A stretch of DNA of 64,000 bases from Dichetophora obliterata (GCA_963920525.1 OY986438.1:136705022-136769021); one strand, 5' to 3'; shown: positions 1 through 12,029, counted from the first letter of the stretch. The notes: generated by a model not told the origin, from the letters alone. Translations and numbers: made by a program.

Positions 1-2074
1 TATCCGAGCTAGATTTAGCAAAGAACCGTTATATAGCAAGAAAAGTAAACCAGGCAGTAGACCAAAAATCAATGTGGAGATCAATTAAAACATTAGTTCT
101 TAACGAAGAGAAAAATGAAATAAATAAAATTGTGATAAATGGAAGAACTATAATAAACAAACAAGAAATCGCAAACGTTCTAAACAAATTCTTTGTAGAC
201 AGTGTTGAGTGTATAAATGCAAATATTCCTTATGTACAATATAAAAATCTACTTGAAAGAAGTGAAAATAATTTTAAATTTCAGTTGTTAAATTTAAATG
301 ACTTAAAAACTATAATGAAAAAAATGAATAACAAAAAAGACTTTAAATTTCTTTCCGTGAGGATGTTGTCTAGCGCGTTTGAGATAATTGGACCAACATT
401 TCTTCAAATTATAAATGAATCTTTACGTTCTGGAATTTTTCCAGATTGCTGGAAAGAATCCACAGTGGTACCAATTGAGAAAGTGAAAAATGCTGTAACC
501 CCAGAAAACTTCAGACCCATCAATATGTTAATGACAGAAAGCAAAATTATTGAAAAAATTGTTCATTCACAAGTAGAAGATTATATGGAATCGCACTCGT
601 TGCTCTCTGACTACCAATCTGGATTTAGAAAACAACATAATTGTGAAGCGCTGTTGAATCTTGTTGTTGCACAGTGGAAGTCGGAAACACAAGATAAAAA
701 AGTCATAGTAGCCGTTTTTCTTGATCTACAAAGAGCCTTTGAAACTATTGACAGAAATATACTACTACAGAAGCTGCATATGTACTGTATAAGAGAAAAC
801 GAACTTAATTGGTTTAAAAGTTATCTTTCGGGAAGAACTCAAAAAACAAAAGTAGCAGAATATGTTTCTGAACCAGCGACAGTTACTTTGGGTGTACCGC
901 AGGGTGCAGTTTTGGGTACACTTCTCTTCATCATTTACATAAACGATATGGAAAAGGTTTTAAATAAATCGAAGATATGCATGTTTGCCGATGATACCTT
1001 ATTGTATGTGACAGGTGACTCTGACGAAGAGTGCATTAGTCATCTTAACTCTGATTTAGAAAACGTTGGAAAGTACCTTAAAATGAACAAACTTAAACTT
1101 AATACAAATAAAACAAAAGCTATTATAATAAATGGTGAATCTAGCAATAAAATTGCTGTAAACGGCGAAGAAATTGAATATGTAAAAGAAATTAAATACT
1201 TGGGTATTATGCTAGATAATCAGTTGAGATTTGATGTACATATTAATTACATATGCAAGAAGATAGCCAAAAAAATTGGATTTTTCCAAAGAATCCGCAA
1301 AAAAATATCATTCAGAAGTGCAATACAAATCTATAATGTTATGATTAAGCCACATTTTGAATATTGTTCAACAATTTTGTTTTTAGGGTCATTGCAAATG
1401 ACAGAAAGACTACAGAAACTGCAAAATAGAGGAATGAGATGTATATTAAGATGTGGTTTTTTAACACATATAAGGTATATGTTAGATATTTTATGCTGGT
1501 TGTCAATAAATCAAAGAACTTTGATGAATGTGATATTATTTATATATAAAATGAAACATAATTTGCTCCCAAAATATTTAAGTAGTCAGATAGTTTATGT
1601 TGCGGATGTACAACCCTATAATTTAAGGAATAATTCAGATTTCCGAGTAGGATACTTTCCAACGAGTAGAGCACAAAACAGTTTGTGGCATAAAGGTTTA
1701 AACTTATTTAACAGTTTGCCCAATAGCTTATAAAATGAGGTAAATAGTAATATATTTAAGAGAAAACTTATAATTTATATAAAGAATAATTATGATTAAG
1801 AAAATAAAAATATGATAGTATGTAAGTTCCTTTTTCTTCTTTTCTTCTCTTCTCCCCTTTTCCTTTTGACGTGTTCTTGAATTCATGTCAATCAGGTGGG
1901 CGGACTACGCCCACTTTGAATTCCATATCTTCGAACACCAAAACAAGGAAAGGATGAGGAGGAAAAAAAAAGAAAAAAATTAAATAAACCCTGTTAGAAT
2001 AAGTTTAGTTTAAGTAAAAAATGTACTGTTTCTTTAAATAGCGAAGAAGCTAAATAAATAAATAAATAAATAAA
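1..2074 (+). mobile_element. Non-LTR retrotransposon (CR1/jockey-like LINE), 3' part
   Basis: The window opens inside a LINE reading on the plus strand. An uninterrupted reverse transcriptase frame is followed by about 320 bases of 3' untranslated sequence and a short tandem tail of TAAA units at 2050-2074, which marks the 3' end. There is no LTR. The 5' part (endonuclease and any ORF1) lies upstream of the window. A tail of tetranucleotide units rather than poly(A) is usual for CR1/I-type elements, and the minus-strand LINE at 9.5-12.0 kb ends in the same kind of tail. Confidence 0.85.
3..1733 (+). CDS. LINE reverse transcriptase (partial, 5' end outside window)
   Basis: This frame is open from the first bases of the window to the TAA at 1733, with the first internal Met at 72, so the true start is upstream. 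The protein copies element RNA into DNA at the target site. Counting from the Met at 72, the RT core shows motif A FLDLQRAFETI near residue 216, motif B GVPQGAVLG near 274 and the catalytic FADD box near 305, followed by the thumb (VKEIKYLGIMLD) and a C-terminal HFEYCS region. These are hallmarks of jockey/CR1-group RTs. More than 570 codons without a stop make it one of the youngest-looking coding sequences here. The endonuclease domain is not in the window. Clade assignment is from motif style only. Confidence 0.88.
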   Translation, partial: SELDLAKNRYIARKVNQAVDQKSMWRSIKTLVLNEEKNEINKIVINGRTIINKQEIANVLNKFFVDSVECINANIPYVQYKNLLERSENNFKFQLLNLNDLKTIMKKMNNKKDFKFLSVRMLSSAFEIIGPTFLQIINESLRSGIFPDCWKESTVVPIEKVKNAVTPENFRPINMLMTESKIIEKIVHSQVEDYMESHSLLSDYQSGFRKQHNCEALLNLVVAQWKSETQDKKVIVAVFLDLQRAFETIDRNILLQKLHMYCIRENELNWFKSYLSGRTQKTKVAEYVSEPATVTLGVPQGAVLGTLLFIIYINDMEKVLNKSKICMFADDTLLYVTGDSDEECISHLNSDLENVGKYLKMNKLKLNTNKTKAIIINGESSNKIAVNGEEIEYVKEIKYLGIMLDNQLRFDVHINYICKKIAKKIGFFQRIRKKISFRSAIQIYNVMIKPHFEYCSTILFLGSLQMTERLQKLQNRGMRCILRCGFLTHIRYMLDILCWLSINQRTLMNVILFIYKMKHNLLPKYLSSQIVYVADVQPYNLRNNSDFRVGYFPTSRAQNSLWHKGLNLFNSLPNSL

Positions 2075-2282
2075 ACGATTAGTCCGACACGACAGTCGTG
2101 GAAGTTAAGATGACTACTAAAAGACTAGACGCTGAGAGTAGTTCAGATTAACTTCCACCACTCGAAGGCAGCGTAAGCCAGCCTGATCATCCGCCCTAAG
2201 TAAGGATGAAGAAGAAATCGTCCTGCTCCAGGAGCTGCGGGTAGTCTGCTGCCTAGTATGCGGACTCAGGACTCAAACATAC

Positions 2283-2896
2283 ATGCTAGTGTACACAAGA
2301 TCACAAAGTAAACAAAGAGCGTGTATTCTAATCGAAAAAACTTTGAGAGCATTTACTATCTCTAATTTCCATAATAAGGACACCGTAGTCATAAGCGTCG
2401 AGTTGGGCCAAAACAGCTTGTGGTTAATCTCAGCATTACTTGCGCACGACTACGAAGTCCTCCCGGATGACAACGTGATAAATCTACTCTCACTATAGTA
2501 TCAGAACCAAAAGGCCTTATCATTGGTTGCGATGCCAATGCTCATCACGTTATCTGGGGAAGTTCAGACACCAACGAACATGGTGAGTCTCTTTTAGATT
2601 TTATTCTTAACACCAATCTTAACATAAAAAATGCAGGAAATGAGCCGAACTTCATTATTAGGAATAGGCAGGAAGTCTTAGATATTACCCTTGCCTCTGA
2701 CCATATATCTAATTGGATAAGGAATGTGAGAGTTTCAAAGGAACACTCCTTTTCCAGCTTTCACAACCTTAAACAAGTGAACTGGGATCCTTACTCAGAT
2801 ACGTTAAGAATAGATCTCTCAACTGGACCATTCAGTCATCTCTCCTGTAAACAATCCCCAGTAGTTATTTTGGAGTCAATTGGAAAAACCAACTAG
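2283..2896 (+). pseudogene. Degraded LINE AP-endonuclease fragment
   Basis: Two frames joined by a frameshift near 2495 encode the middle of an apurinic-type endonuclease of a second, different LINE. The first part (to the TAG at 2496-2498) is the strand region before the catalytic core. The second contains GLIIGCDANAHHVIWGSS, the conserved D-N-A-H catalytic segment, then EVLDITLASD and a C-terminal EHSFSS in place of the usual SDH-type histidine motif. A stop ends it near 2896. The 2075-2282 stretch upstream is probably more of the same element but is too decayed to read. No RT domain follows, so this is a truncated dead copy. Confidence 0.72.
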
Positions 2897-3604
2897 TTAA
2901 TTTCTACCGCAATTTGTACTTGCTATGAAATAGTACAAAAAACTTGCAGCGTAGAACAGTTCACTTTGATTTTATTTCGTTTTCTTGTCAAAAAAAAAAA
3001 AAAAAAAAAATGAAATCTGAACACGTGTTGTGTCAATTTTTCAATTTTCAAACTATTTGAGGAATAAATTTAAAGAATTCATTAAAGTTAAGTTTTTGGA
3101 TTATATAAAAAAGATAACTACATAAAATAAAATAAATGCATCATCTTTTACGTGATGCATTTCTTTTTGTAATGAGTGTAAACTCATGAAACTAGCCACC
3201 TAAAACAGGAAGTCGAATTTTTTATATATAATGGATATTATTGAAGTGTATATGAAAAAAAAATAAATTGCAATTTCTTTTTTTAAGTTTTTTCTTCAAT
3301 GGGTTACAAAGAATTTAGTTTTAGGCCACTGTTTTGTAAAATGAATTTTGCTAAGTAACGGCTTGTTAGAATTTCTTGATTTTTGGATCAAGTACTCTTA
3401 ATATACGTTAAATTACAAAAATGATTTTTGACGTTTTTGGGAGAACTAAAAGCCCCACTCTACCAACCATATGTACCAAATAGCATCAACGTAGGTCAAA
3501 AAATGCCCAAAATATGGAGATTTAAATTTTTGGGTTATATGGGCAGTGCCACGGCCCTTTGTCCAATAAAAACTTCATATAGCCTATTATTTTTTCCAGA
3601 GTCA
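2897..3604. other. Gene-free stretch with a poly(A) run
   Basis: I see no coding signal. It holds a 21-base A run at 2990-3010, probably the tail of an old retroposed sequence, and otherwise AT-rich unique-looking DNA. Confidence 0.5.
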
Positions 3605-3717
3605 TAATAAAATGCTGTGTAAGTTTCAGGAAGATCGGTCCAAGGGTTTGGCCTCCTATAAAGCACAAACAAACAAACAAACAGACAGACAGACATTCAT
3701 TTTTATATATATAGATT
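3605..3717 (+). repeat. Interspersed repeat tail, copy 1 (CAAA/CAGA run plus TATATATAGATT end)
   Basis: This segment holds a conserved phrase (TTTCAGGAAGATCGGTCCA), then GTTTGGCCTCCTATAA, a run of ACAA and AGAC units and the terminator-like end TTTTATATATATAGATT. The same block recurs in the same orientation at 4234-4337. Endings of this kind are common at 3' ends of dispersed insect repeats. I cannot name the family. Confidence 0.6.
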
Positions 3718-3895
3718 GAAAGCATATTAATTATAAATAAAGTAAAATGGGGCGAAAAAGGGAGATTTGGTTATAAAAAAAATCTATGGCTACCTTACCT
3801 GTAGATAAAAAGTATATAAAACGTTAGGTAAATACATATTACAAAAAAAGTATTTTGTATAGCAAACATTGTTAGTGGTATAAGTAAGTATCTGA

Positions 3896-4337
3896 ATTAA
3901 AAAAAGGGGCGGTGAAGTGGGCGTGGTTCATAGTAATATGGCGACGTTAACAGTATTAAGAGCAATATACTACAAAATAAAAAATAATCCGTTGGAAGGA
4001 ACAAATTTGTACAGAGAACAAAAAGTTTAAAACTAAAATTTGGCGTGAAAAGGGGCGTGAAAGGGGGCGTGGCGTAAGAAATGTTTATTTCTACCTCGCC
4101 TGGAGTATAATGTGTATACAATTTGAGGTAAATCTGTTAAAAACTATATGGGAGCAATTACATAATTTTAAAAAAGTGGGCGTGAAAGTGGGCGTGGTCG
4201 GAAAAAAGTACTCTATTAATCATGCCAGAGTCCCAGTTAAATGCTGTGAAAATTTCAGGAAGATCGGTCCAGAGGTTTGGTCTCCTATAAGGTACAAACA
4301 AACAAACAAACACACATTCCATTTTATATATATAGAT
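3896..4337 (+). repeat. GGGCGTGG-type repeat with tail, copy 2
   Basis: Diverged units each carrying a GGGCGTGG box (3907, 4050-4070, 4178-4196) lead into a second copy of the tail block at 4234-4337. Related GGGCG-rich units form a clean tandem array at 50.5-51.1 kb inside a Transib element. The short open frames here on both strands have no recognisable protein content. Confidence 0.55.
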
Positions 4338-4692
4338 TAAGTATGTTTTAAGTATGTCTGGCAAAACTGGTATTTTTACCAAGCAAAATTAAAAATTTTA
4401 TGTTGTTTTTAATAAAGTCCATTTTAGTACCAAACAAAAAAACCGCTTATAAAATCATATTCAACGGTTAACTTTTATAGATTTTATATCAAAAAAAGTG
4501 CACTGTACGTCTGTATCAGCAAATAGAAGTCAAACGGAAGCAATTCCGTTGAAACTCCAGCACAATTGGATTCATTAAGAATCATTAACTGTAAACAATG
4601 GGACTAAAATTGAATGGTACATATTTCAAGAGCAAAAAATATGCAAATTGCCAACATAATTAAAAAATTTTTATAAGTAATATACAAACCTA

Positions 4693-4753
4693 TACACACA
4701 CACACACACACAAACACGCACACACGCACACACACACAAACACACACAACACG
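4693..4753. repeat. (CA)n microsatellite
   Basis: Interrupted CA repeats with a few CG steps. The cysteine/valine-rich frames on the minus strand are translations of this repeat. Confidence 0.9.
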
Positions 4754-5104
4754 TATACATATTGACTCAATTGATTTTTTGTTTGCCAATTAAAAGGCAA
4801 TAAAACGTCAAACAAGAAAAACCAACAAAACTTTAATAGCTTTTCCACAAGCAATACAACCAAATGATTTCTGGAAATAAATGAATTTGTACTATGGATC
4901 TTAATATTCAACACCAACAACAGGGCCACCAACATCAGATGCTAAAGTGTTGAAAAAAATATGAATAAAATTGTTAAATTGTAAAAGGTAAAAAATGGTG
5001 TCCCATTTTCCCGGTTTTTGTAGAACGAGGACTAACTAAATAATACGAGATGTTTCAAGGACGATTGACTCATTTGCATAGACATATGACAAATGCGACT
5101 TAAA

Positions 5105-5360
5105 AACGTGTCAACAATAATATTAACAACAATATGATAATATTTAAACCAACAACAACAGCAACGCGAATAATTTTGTCTGTCATATTTGCAACAACAA
5201 TATTACAGCAGCATTATGTTAATGCGACCTACACTAGCTGCACGGGATTCTACGTACAACACCTATAACAACAACAACCGCAAGTAGAGCATCATTATTA
5301 TCAAAAGCAACAACAACAAAAACTAAAAAAGCATTTTCAACAACAACACAAGCCTTGTAA
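5105..5360. repeat. CAA-rich imperfect trinucleotide region
   Basis: Clusters of CAACAACAA with interruptions, typical of fly intergenic and intronic DNA. No reading frame of interest. The following 5361-5794 is gene-free. Confidence 0.7.
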
Positions 5361-6118
5361 ATAGTTGTCAAGCTCTTTCATGGTCGCCATGAAATTCTTC
5401 TTTCTGTAACAGTACATTTTTCTACAAAAGCGCCAGTGTTTTGTATTGTGTATTTTTATTTTGTTGTTATGATTCTTAGTGTTACTTTATGTTGTTAGAA
5501 AATGTTGCTGTTTTTAGTCTGTGTTCGTTAAAGGGCACGCTTTTCCGGAAATATGCGACGAAGATTTATTATTGTGTTTGTGGGTATTATAGTTGTTTTT
5601 GTTGTTGTTGAACTTCTTGTCTACGCACAGAATCTGATGCATTCGCGATACAAACGCTAAAAACATGCATTTTAGTAAGAAGAAAAAAACATCATGAATG
5701 GACTTTCTTTTATTTTATTGTTGCAAGCAAGAAATTATTTGAAAATAAACTTAGACTAAGTTTAGAAAATTTGCATAATTTTGCTTTTTGGATACAGTAG
5801 ACGCGCAGAAATTAGAACTATCTCAAATTAGAATCTTCCAGAAATTAGAATCAAGCAACGAACGCTCGAAAATTAGAACTTGATTCTAATTTCAGAGCGC
5901 TTTTTCGTTTTACCTTATTTGACGAATTTTTGGGATTGTTATTAGTTTTTCGCATGAACAAATAAAACTAAAAGGGGAAGCACCAAATTATGCACACAGT
6001 TGTTCTCCTTGCTAATGTCGTAACGACTAATACAAATTATAAGGCTGGTATACCAGTAGTGTGTTAGTGTTTGATGTGTTATCAATAAAAGTGGCCGTGT
6101 TTTGCTATAATTTATGTA

Positions 6119-6128
6119 TGTATAAAAA
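6119..6128 (+). promoter_or_regulatory. Possible TATA box of the Tigger transposase
   Basis: TATAAAAAGT lies 34 bases upstream of the first ATG (6153). The spacing is short for a leader, so the real start of transcription would be close to the ATG. Suggestive only. Confidence 0.3.
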
Positions 6129-6152
6129 GTAGGTGAAAATAAGAGCTTGACA

Positions 6153-6491
6153 ATGTCACAAAAGCGCAAGAAAAACACACTATCTTTAGAAACAAATGTG
6201 AAGATTGTAAAGAAACTTGACGAGGGTGTTCAAGCAAAGCGTCTAGCTTTGGACTTTAACGTCTCCACATCTGCCATTAGTTATATAAAATCAAAAAAAG
6301 AAATAATATTAGATGCTGCTTCCAACACTTACCATGAAGCAAAATGTAAATCCTTACATAAAGCTGAATATCCAGAAATGGAAGCTCGCCTTTACGACTG
6401 GTTTTTAAGTATGCGTGAATAGAAGTGCACACTCACGGGATCAATACTAAAAGCAAAAGCCAAAAAAATATTTGGTGAAATATGTGGAGAT
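6153..6491 (+). pseudogene. Tigger transposase, N-terminal part (CENP-B-like DNA binding)
   Basis: The frame begins MSQKRKKNTLSLETNVKIVK and continues with a psq/CENP-B-type helix-turn-helix (AKRLALDFNVSTSAISYIKS), the N-terminal DNA-binding domain of Tigger, pogo and jerky proteins. A TAG at 6420-6422 breaks the frame. Beyond it the same frame still reads homologous sequence (SILKAKAKKIFGEICGD) up to 6491, where the nested transposon begins. The protein resumes in register at 13045. Dead copy. Confidence 0.85.
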
Positions 6492-6976
6492 GGGTCATTC
6501 TTAAAAAACATGACCAATTGGTGTCTCTCCAGACTTTACTATTTTATATTTTGTTTCTCCAAAAAGAAAATAGAAAAATATCTGCATTTTTATAAATTAT
6601 TATCGATTCTACGTAACAATATTATAAAAAATAATTGATTATCTGAAAATAACTTAAAAAATATTTTTAATGTCAAAGGTTTAGCAAAAACCTGTGTCCC
6701 GAGCCAATTTATAAAAATTTAAAGGCTATTTTCAGTTAAAATAAAATTGAAAAAAAATAATATTTACCATTTTTGTTATTCAGTTTGTATATATTAATAC
6801 CATATATAGAAAAGAATGATGAAAAATAATTTTTTTGTATAATTTTTTTGAAGAAAATTCTTGTCCCCAGGTTTTGGTCCCCTCTGTTACGTCCACTCAT
6901 TTTATTGAAAAATTTTTGTTAAACGTTATGACGCGTATATTTATCTTATGCTTCTCCATCATAACTTAGATAAAAT

Positions 6977-7421
6977 CATGATTCAATTATATATAAGGTT
7001 AAGTAACCATGAAATTGTTCTCATACAACAACAAAACTTGGATTGCAAAATGTCAAAGTAAAACAAAAAAAAAAAAGACAAGTAAACAATCAAATTAAAA
7101 TTTCTGACTAGAAGTCAAACTATTGGATTTTAATATTAAATTTGTGTTTCAAATAATTTTTAAACAATTTTCTTGGAGTTTGAGTTTTTGTTACTACCTC
7201 AAAATGCCGAAAAGTACGCGATTCGCCAAAACTATTGGAACAAGGAAAACGTTTCCTTTTTTAAAGTGCCCAGTGACATTTTTAAACGAAAACGCTGGAT
7301 GGATGGAATTTGGATCGGCGAATGTCAAAGTAAAAGATAACAACACCAAACAGCTATTCTTGACATTCGCCGAGAGATATGTGCTCTCAGCTTACTCAAC
7401 CTTATATATAATTGAATCATG
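6977..7421. mobile_element. P-like MITE
   Basis: A 445-base element with inverted termini beginning CATGATTCAATTATATATAA on each strand, flanked by gataaaat (6969-6976) and gctaaaat (7422-7429), an 8-bp duplication with one difference. From memory, P elements begin CATGATGAAATAACATAAGG and make 8-bp duplications, so the ends resemble a P-family end. There is no transposase. The 116-residue frame that crosses it (7123-7473) is not recognisable and is probably chance. Confidence 0.65.
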
Positions 7422-7784
7422 GCTAAAATCAACAAAATGTGTTTTGAACTGTTCAGTCTTGTTTAGTGCGTGATTGAGTAAGCAACATAATTGTAGGCCG
7501 GGTACGTACCCTTATTCAATGTCAACTCTGTTACTGTTGAAAAACGGTGAGTAAAGTGATTTTTTATTTATTTTATAATTTTTTTATAAATATTTTATGT
7601 ACACTAATTAAGTGGACAAATAAATTCTACGAAATTCTAATAAAAAGCAAAAATATAGTATTTTTGAGTTAATTTGTCCCCTCTGTTACCGGTCCACTTT
7701 GTGACTTATTAAAAAGTAACAGAAGGGACTCAAAAGTAGCAGAGTGTACAATTATGCTTAAATTTGCTAGTTGTTTTTCAGAAA

Positions 7785-9518
7785 ATGGGCAAGAATAAAC
7801 GATTATCTGCAGAATTATCGGAAAAACAACGCCGATATAGGGAAAAAGGAAGCTCAATAAGGAGAAAGTTGAAGAAAATAAGAAGAAAGATTTGGAAAGG
7901 TATCATAATAAAAAAAGACTTATAAGTCATATGAAAATAAGAGAGGCTAGGTTAGCAAGAAGAAAATGGCGCACAAATAAAAAAACTATCGTGAACGTGT
8001 ACAAAAATTGAAAGCCGTCATCGATATTACACCACCATCGTCGCCTTCTACAGAGCAGGTTCGAAATGTCGTCTGTGGCCGTAAAAAAATGCGTATGGAA
8101 AAAGCAAAAGTACATAGGAAGAATATCAAATTGCAAGTCGAAGTTAATAAGTTAAAGAAAAAAGTTGAGAAATTGAAGAAGCAGAGACAGCGATCCAAAA
8201 AAGTTAATATTATCAGTTCAGCGTTAAGCCCACTTTCAAAAACCAAGGAGATAATAAACATATGTTTGTCAAATGTACGAGGTGCTGGAGTTGAAAGTGT
8301 TAAAAAAAATTTACTGAAATACGCCACACTAACTGAAGGGTTAAAAAATAGGTATGCGGAATTGCGAACAAAGAGCCAAAAAGAAGGATTTAAATCAATT
8401 TTGAGCAATAAACTTATTTGGAAATACAAGCTAAAAATGCAATTTCATCGCGATGTGTTAAATTTATTGTCCGCTTTTAAACAAATTAATGCAATTGATG
8501 TCAGCAATTTAAATGAATTATTAATGTCTGTAGTTTGCGATATGAACAGCAAAAGATGCATGTACAATGATTGCACCTCATGCAAAAATAAAACTTGCAC
8601 TTTAAGTATTCAAAATGAATCTGAAGTAGCCTGGAAAGAATGGATTCGAAAAGAAGAGCGGTTCGATAAAAATGAAAAAGTAACTGTTGCTATTAATATG
8701 ATACGAGAAGAGCATACCACAACAACATCGCTATAAGCAGAGAAATTTAGTTCTCAATTACAAGTTTTTAAAAAACATATATTTAACATTCGCACTCAAC
8801 ATAAAGCATATCGGAGCTGTATCGATCAATTAAAAACCAATGAGGCTGTATTACACGTCGACTTCAGTGAGAACTATAGTTGTAAAATACATACAGGGGT
8901 ATTATATTTCTCAGGTAAGGTGAACTTAACCCATTCTTTTTGTACACCTAGCAACCGTATATTATATTTTTCAGGTGAAAATAATCCTTTTTCTTTTTGT
9001 ACTATATCGGCCTGTAACGAACACAGCCCCAGCGCAATATGGGCTCATTTGTAGCCAATATTTGATTTGATAAGAAATACAAAAAAAGATGTTAACACAA
9101 TTCATATTTTCTCAGACGGGACCTGCACTCAGTATAGACAAAACAAAATTTTTACCTTTTCGGAACAAAACTTTTTGAAAATGGATTTCAGCTAGCAATG
9201 TGGAATTTTTTTAAAGCAGCTCATGGTAAAGGAGCAGCCGATGGGATTGGTGGAGTGCTAAAAAGAGTTGCTGATAGAATGGTCGCACACGGAGCAGACA
9301 TCATGAACAGCCAGCAGTTTTTTGAACAGGTGCAAAAAGAAACAACAATAAAATTATTTCTAATTGATAAAGCGGCAATTGATTGCATCAGGAAGACACT
9401 TCCGTCGAATATACCATTACTGAAAGGTACCATGTGTCTCCACCAACTTATGACTAAAATTCAGGGCACTGTTTTATATCGTGGTGTTAGTTGCTTTTGT
9501 AGTAACATTCCAAGAGGA
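7785..9518 (+). pseudogene. Transposase of the nested 4-bp-TSD element, N-terminal and central part
   Basis: The likely start is the ATG at 7785, giving a basic N-terminus (MGKNKRLSAELSEKQRRYRE). A one-base shift in an A run near 7980 leads into a frame running to 8736, with a lysine-rich coiled coil (about 8090-8200) and a C-x4-C-x2-C-x4-C cluster near 8575-8600. After a stop the homologous protein continues in other frames. It reads VDFSENYSCKIHTG around 8860, FSDGTCTQYR around 9112 and WNFFKAAHGKGAADGIGG with KRVADRMV around 9200-9280, which are acidic and HGKG motifs of a DDE-type nuclease family seen in arthropod and cnidarian genomes. A minus-strand LINE cuts it at about 9519, and its C-terminus reappears at 12.03-12.41 kb. 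Several frameshifts make it inactive. The superfamily name is uncertain. Confidence 0.7.
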
Positions 9519-12015
9519 TTTATTTATTTATTTATTTATTCAGTCTACTGATATTTTTAAATCTTACAGACTATACAATTCATCTTAATTATTACAGATA
9601 GAGTACTAGTTAAATAACATAAATAAATTAAGTTTAAAGTTATTTTCTGTTAAATTGAAATCTAAAGCATGAGCATAGCTGTTACATAAATTAATACACC
9701 TGGTAACAGGTTCGTTCAATGCATAATTTGTTCTATGAATTCTCACTTCTAATAATCTAGTATTTCTCAGATTCCTTTGAGGTTCATTCAAAATAAAACA
9801 ATTTGATAATTCAGCAGATGTAATTTTGCCGACTAAAATATGGTAAACAAATAAAAGTGAAGAGGATAGTCTTCTATCTTTTAAAGATTGTAAACCAAGA
9901 AGTTTACGTCGAATATCATAAGACGGAAGACCATCGGGCCATTGTAATTTTTTGAGAGCATATCTTGTAATAATCCTTTGCACTCGTTCTATACGATTTG
10001 AATGTTGGACATAAAAAGGATTCCAAATAATTGAACAAGACTCAATTGTACTACGTACAAGTGACACATAAAGTGCTTTTATTGTGTGCGGATCCCTAAA
10101 ATTTTGGGAATTCCGCTTAATGAACCCAACCATTTTGTTAGATTTTGCAACAATATAGTCGTAATGAGAATTAAAACAGAAGTTCGAATCGAATATAACA
10201 CCCAAATCTTTTATCTGTTGTTTACGTGTTAAAATGATACTATTTATTGAATAATTATATGAAATTGTGTTCAAAGCTTTGGTATAAGTAACCACACAAC
10301 ACTTATTTACATTTAAATTTAAATTGTTTGTAGCACACCAATTGTGGAAGCGCATTAAATCATTTTGAAGCTTTTGACTATCAGAATGGTGCGAAATCTT
10401 TAGAAAAAGTTTAACGTCATCTGCAAACATTAAGCATTTAGAAAACTCGAAATACTGAGGTAAATCACTGATAAAAATTAAAAACAATAGAGGACGACAG
10501 TGGGTCCCTTGCGGAATACCGGAAGAAGCTGTTATTTGGGTTTCAGAATAAACTTTGCCAATTTTAATAAGGAGTTTTCTTTCTTTTAAGAAACTGCTAA
10601 AAAATTTTATTAATCCGTCAGATAAACCAAATTTCCTTAACTTATACAGTAAGATGTTGTGGTCAACTTTATCGAAAGCTTTTGCAAAATCGGTATAAAC
10701 TACATCTAATTGATTTCGACACTCTAAAGCGTCAACTATTTTTCTTGAGATAAGTGCCAAATTTGAGCACGTCGATCTACCGGGCATAAAACCATGTTGG
10801 CAATCACTTATTGCATTTTTCACGTGGTATAATAATTTGTTTTTCAGAATGTGATCAAAAAGTTTTGCAAAGGTGTTTTGTTTTACAATGGCTCTGTAAT
10901 TATTTATGTTTCTGCGATCCCCAGATTTAAAAATTGGAACAATGAAACATATTCTCCATGAGTTTAAGAAAATACCAGTTTTCAAACAGATATTATATAG
11001 GATAGAAATGGGCTCAGTAATACTTTCTATACATAGTTAAAAGAACTTGGGTGGAAAATCACCGCGTTCAAACTTAAAACTTGATTTAAGGCTGGAAATA
11101 GCTATGGAAACATCTTTAGATGAGACTTCAATGCTGCTAAGGTTAGACAGATTTGGGGGGATAAAATTTAGAGTATTCTCATTATTGGTCGAATTATCGT
11201 ATGTTTCGTACACTTTCTGAAAGAAATCAGCAAAAAGATTGCAGGACTCTAGTGAATTGTTGGACTTAACCCCATCCAATTCCATACTAGAAGGAAAGCC
11301 ATTAGTTTTCCGCTTTGAATTTAGATATTGCCAAAAATATGATGGATTTGCTTTCAAATTTGATTCAATTTTTGAAACATATCTGTTGTAGAGAGATTTA
11401 TGCAAATTATCAAATTCATCTCGAGCCTGTATGAACCGCAAGTGATCTGATTGTGAATTCGTTTTTTTAAATTTCTTAAACGCTTTATTTTTAAGGTTTT
11501 TAAAATGTGCTAAACTAGAGGTAAACCACGGAGGCTTGTCTATTAAATTTGCATATTTTCTTTTTTTGGGTACAAACTGTCTTATAACATTCGAAAACTC
11601 CGCACATATAAAATTGTATGCGTCATCAGGTTCCAATAAATTATTCATTGAAGACCAATCAACATTTATTAGAGCATTATTAATTTCAATAAAATTACCG
11701 TTTGAAAAGTCAAACTCATCAGAAAAATCATTACTTGTAATATCGTATTCATAAAATTCAAATTTAATTGTTAATGCATTATGATGCATGCTGTTATTTA
11801 AAATTGGTGCTAAATTTTTATCACAAGTTGCTATTAAATCAGTTGTAACATAAATTAAGTCCAGAATTCGATTTAGGTCATTTTTTATGAAATTTAATTG
11901 TTGGAAATCATTCGAAAGAAAATAATCCATTACCATTGACTCAACATCGGTTTTGATATTGAATGGCAGTTTTGATATTGATTTTGTAGCTGTTTTGAAA
12001 GCAAAGTATATAAAA
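9519..12015 (-). mobile_element. Non-LTR retrotransposon (jockey/CR1-like LINE), 5'-truncated
   Basis: A minus-strand LINE with its 3' end at the TTTA tandem run (9519-9540 on the plus strand, i.e. a TAAA tail) and its 5' end somewhere near 11.95-12.02 kb. The 5' border is inferred from where the host transposase coding resumes. It interrupts the nested transposon's coding sequence. I could not identify a clean target duplication. Confidence 0.8.
9606..11936 (-). pseudogene. LINE ORF2: endonuclease end plus reverse transcriptase, one internal stop
   Basis: Two blocks, 11936-11037 and 11036-9606, lie in the same reading frame and are separated only by one TAA at 11039-11037. The N-terminal block holds the end of an endonuclease domain (RILDLIYVTTD, then SMHHNALTIKFEF) and the long linker before RT. 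The second block is the RT: IVPIFKSGDRRNINNYRAI, motif A VVYTDFAKAFDKVDH, motif B SSGIPQGTHCRPLLFL and motif C CLMFADDVKLF, followed by the thumb and a basic C-terminus. The frame may extend a little upstream of 11936. Only one visible lesion suggests a fairly recent insertion. There is no ORF1. Confidence 0.82.
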
Positions 12016-12029
12016 CTAATTTAATCAGA

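Noticed and set aside
4604..4935. Minus-strand Cys/Val-rich frames with a signal-peptide look
   Set aside because: Translation of the CA microsatellite.
7123..7473. 116-residue plus-strand frame
   Set aside because: It spans the P-like MITE and its border, so it cannot be an ancestral gene, and it has no recognisable domain.
7986..8429. 147-residue minus-strand frame
   Set aside because: Shadow of the lysine-rich transposase coding sequence on the plus strand.
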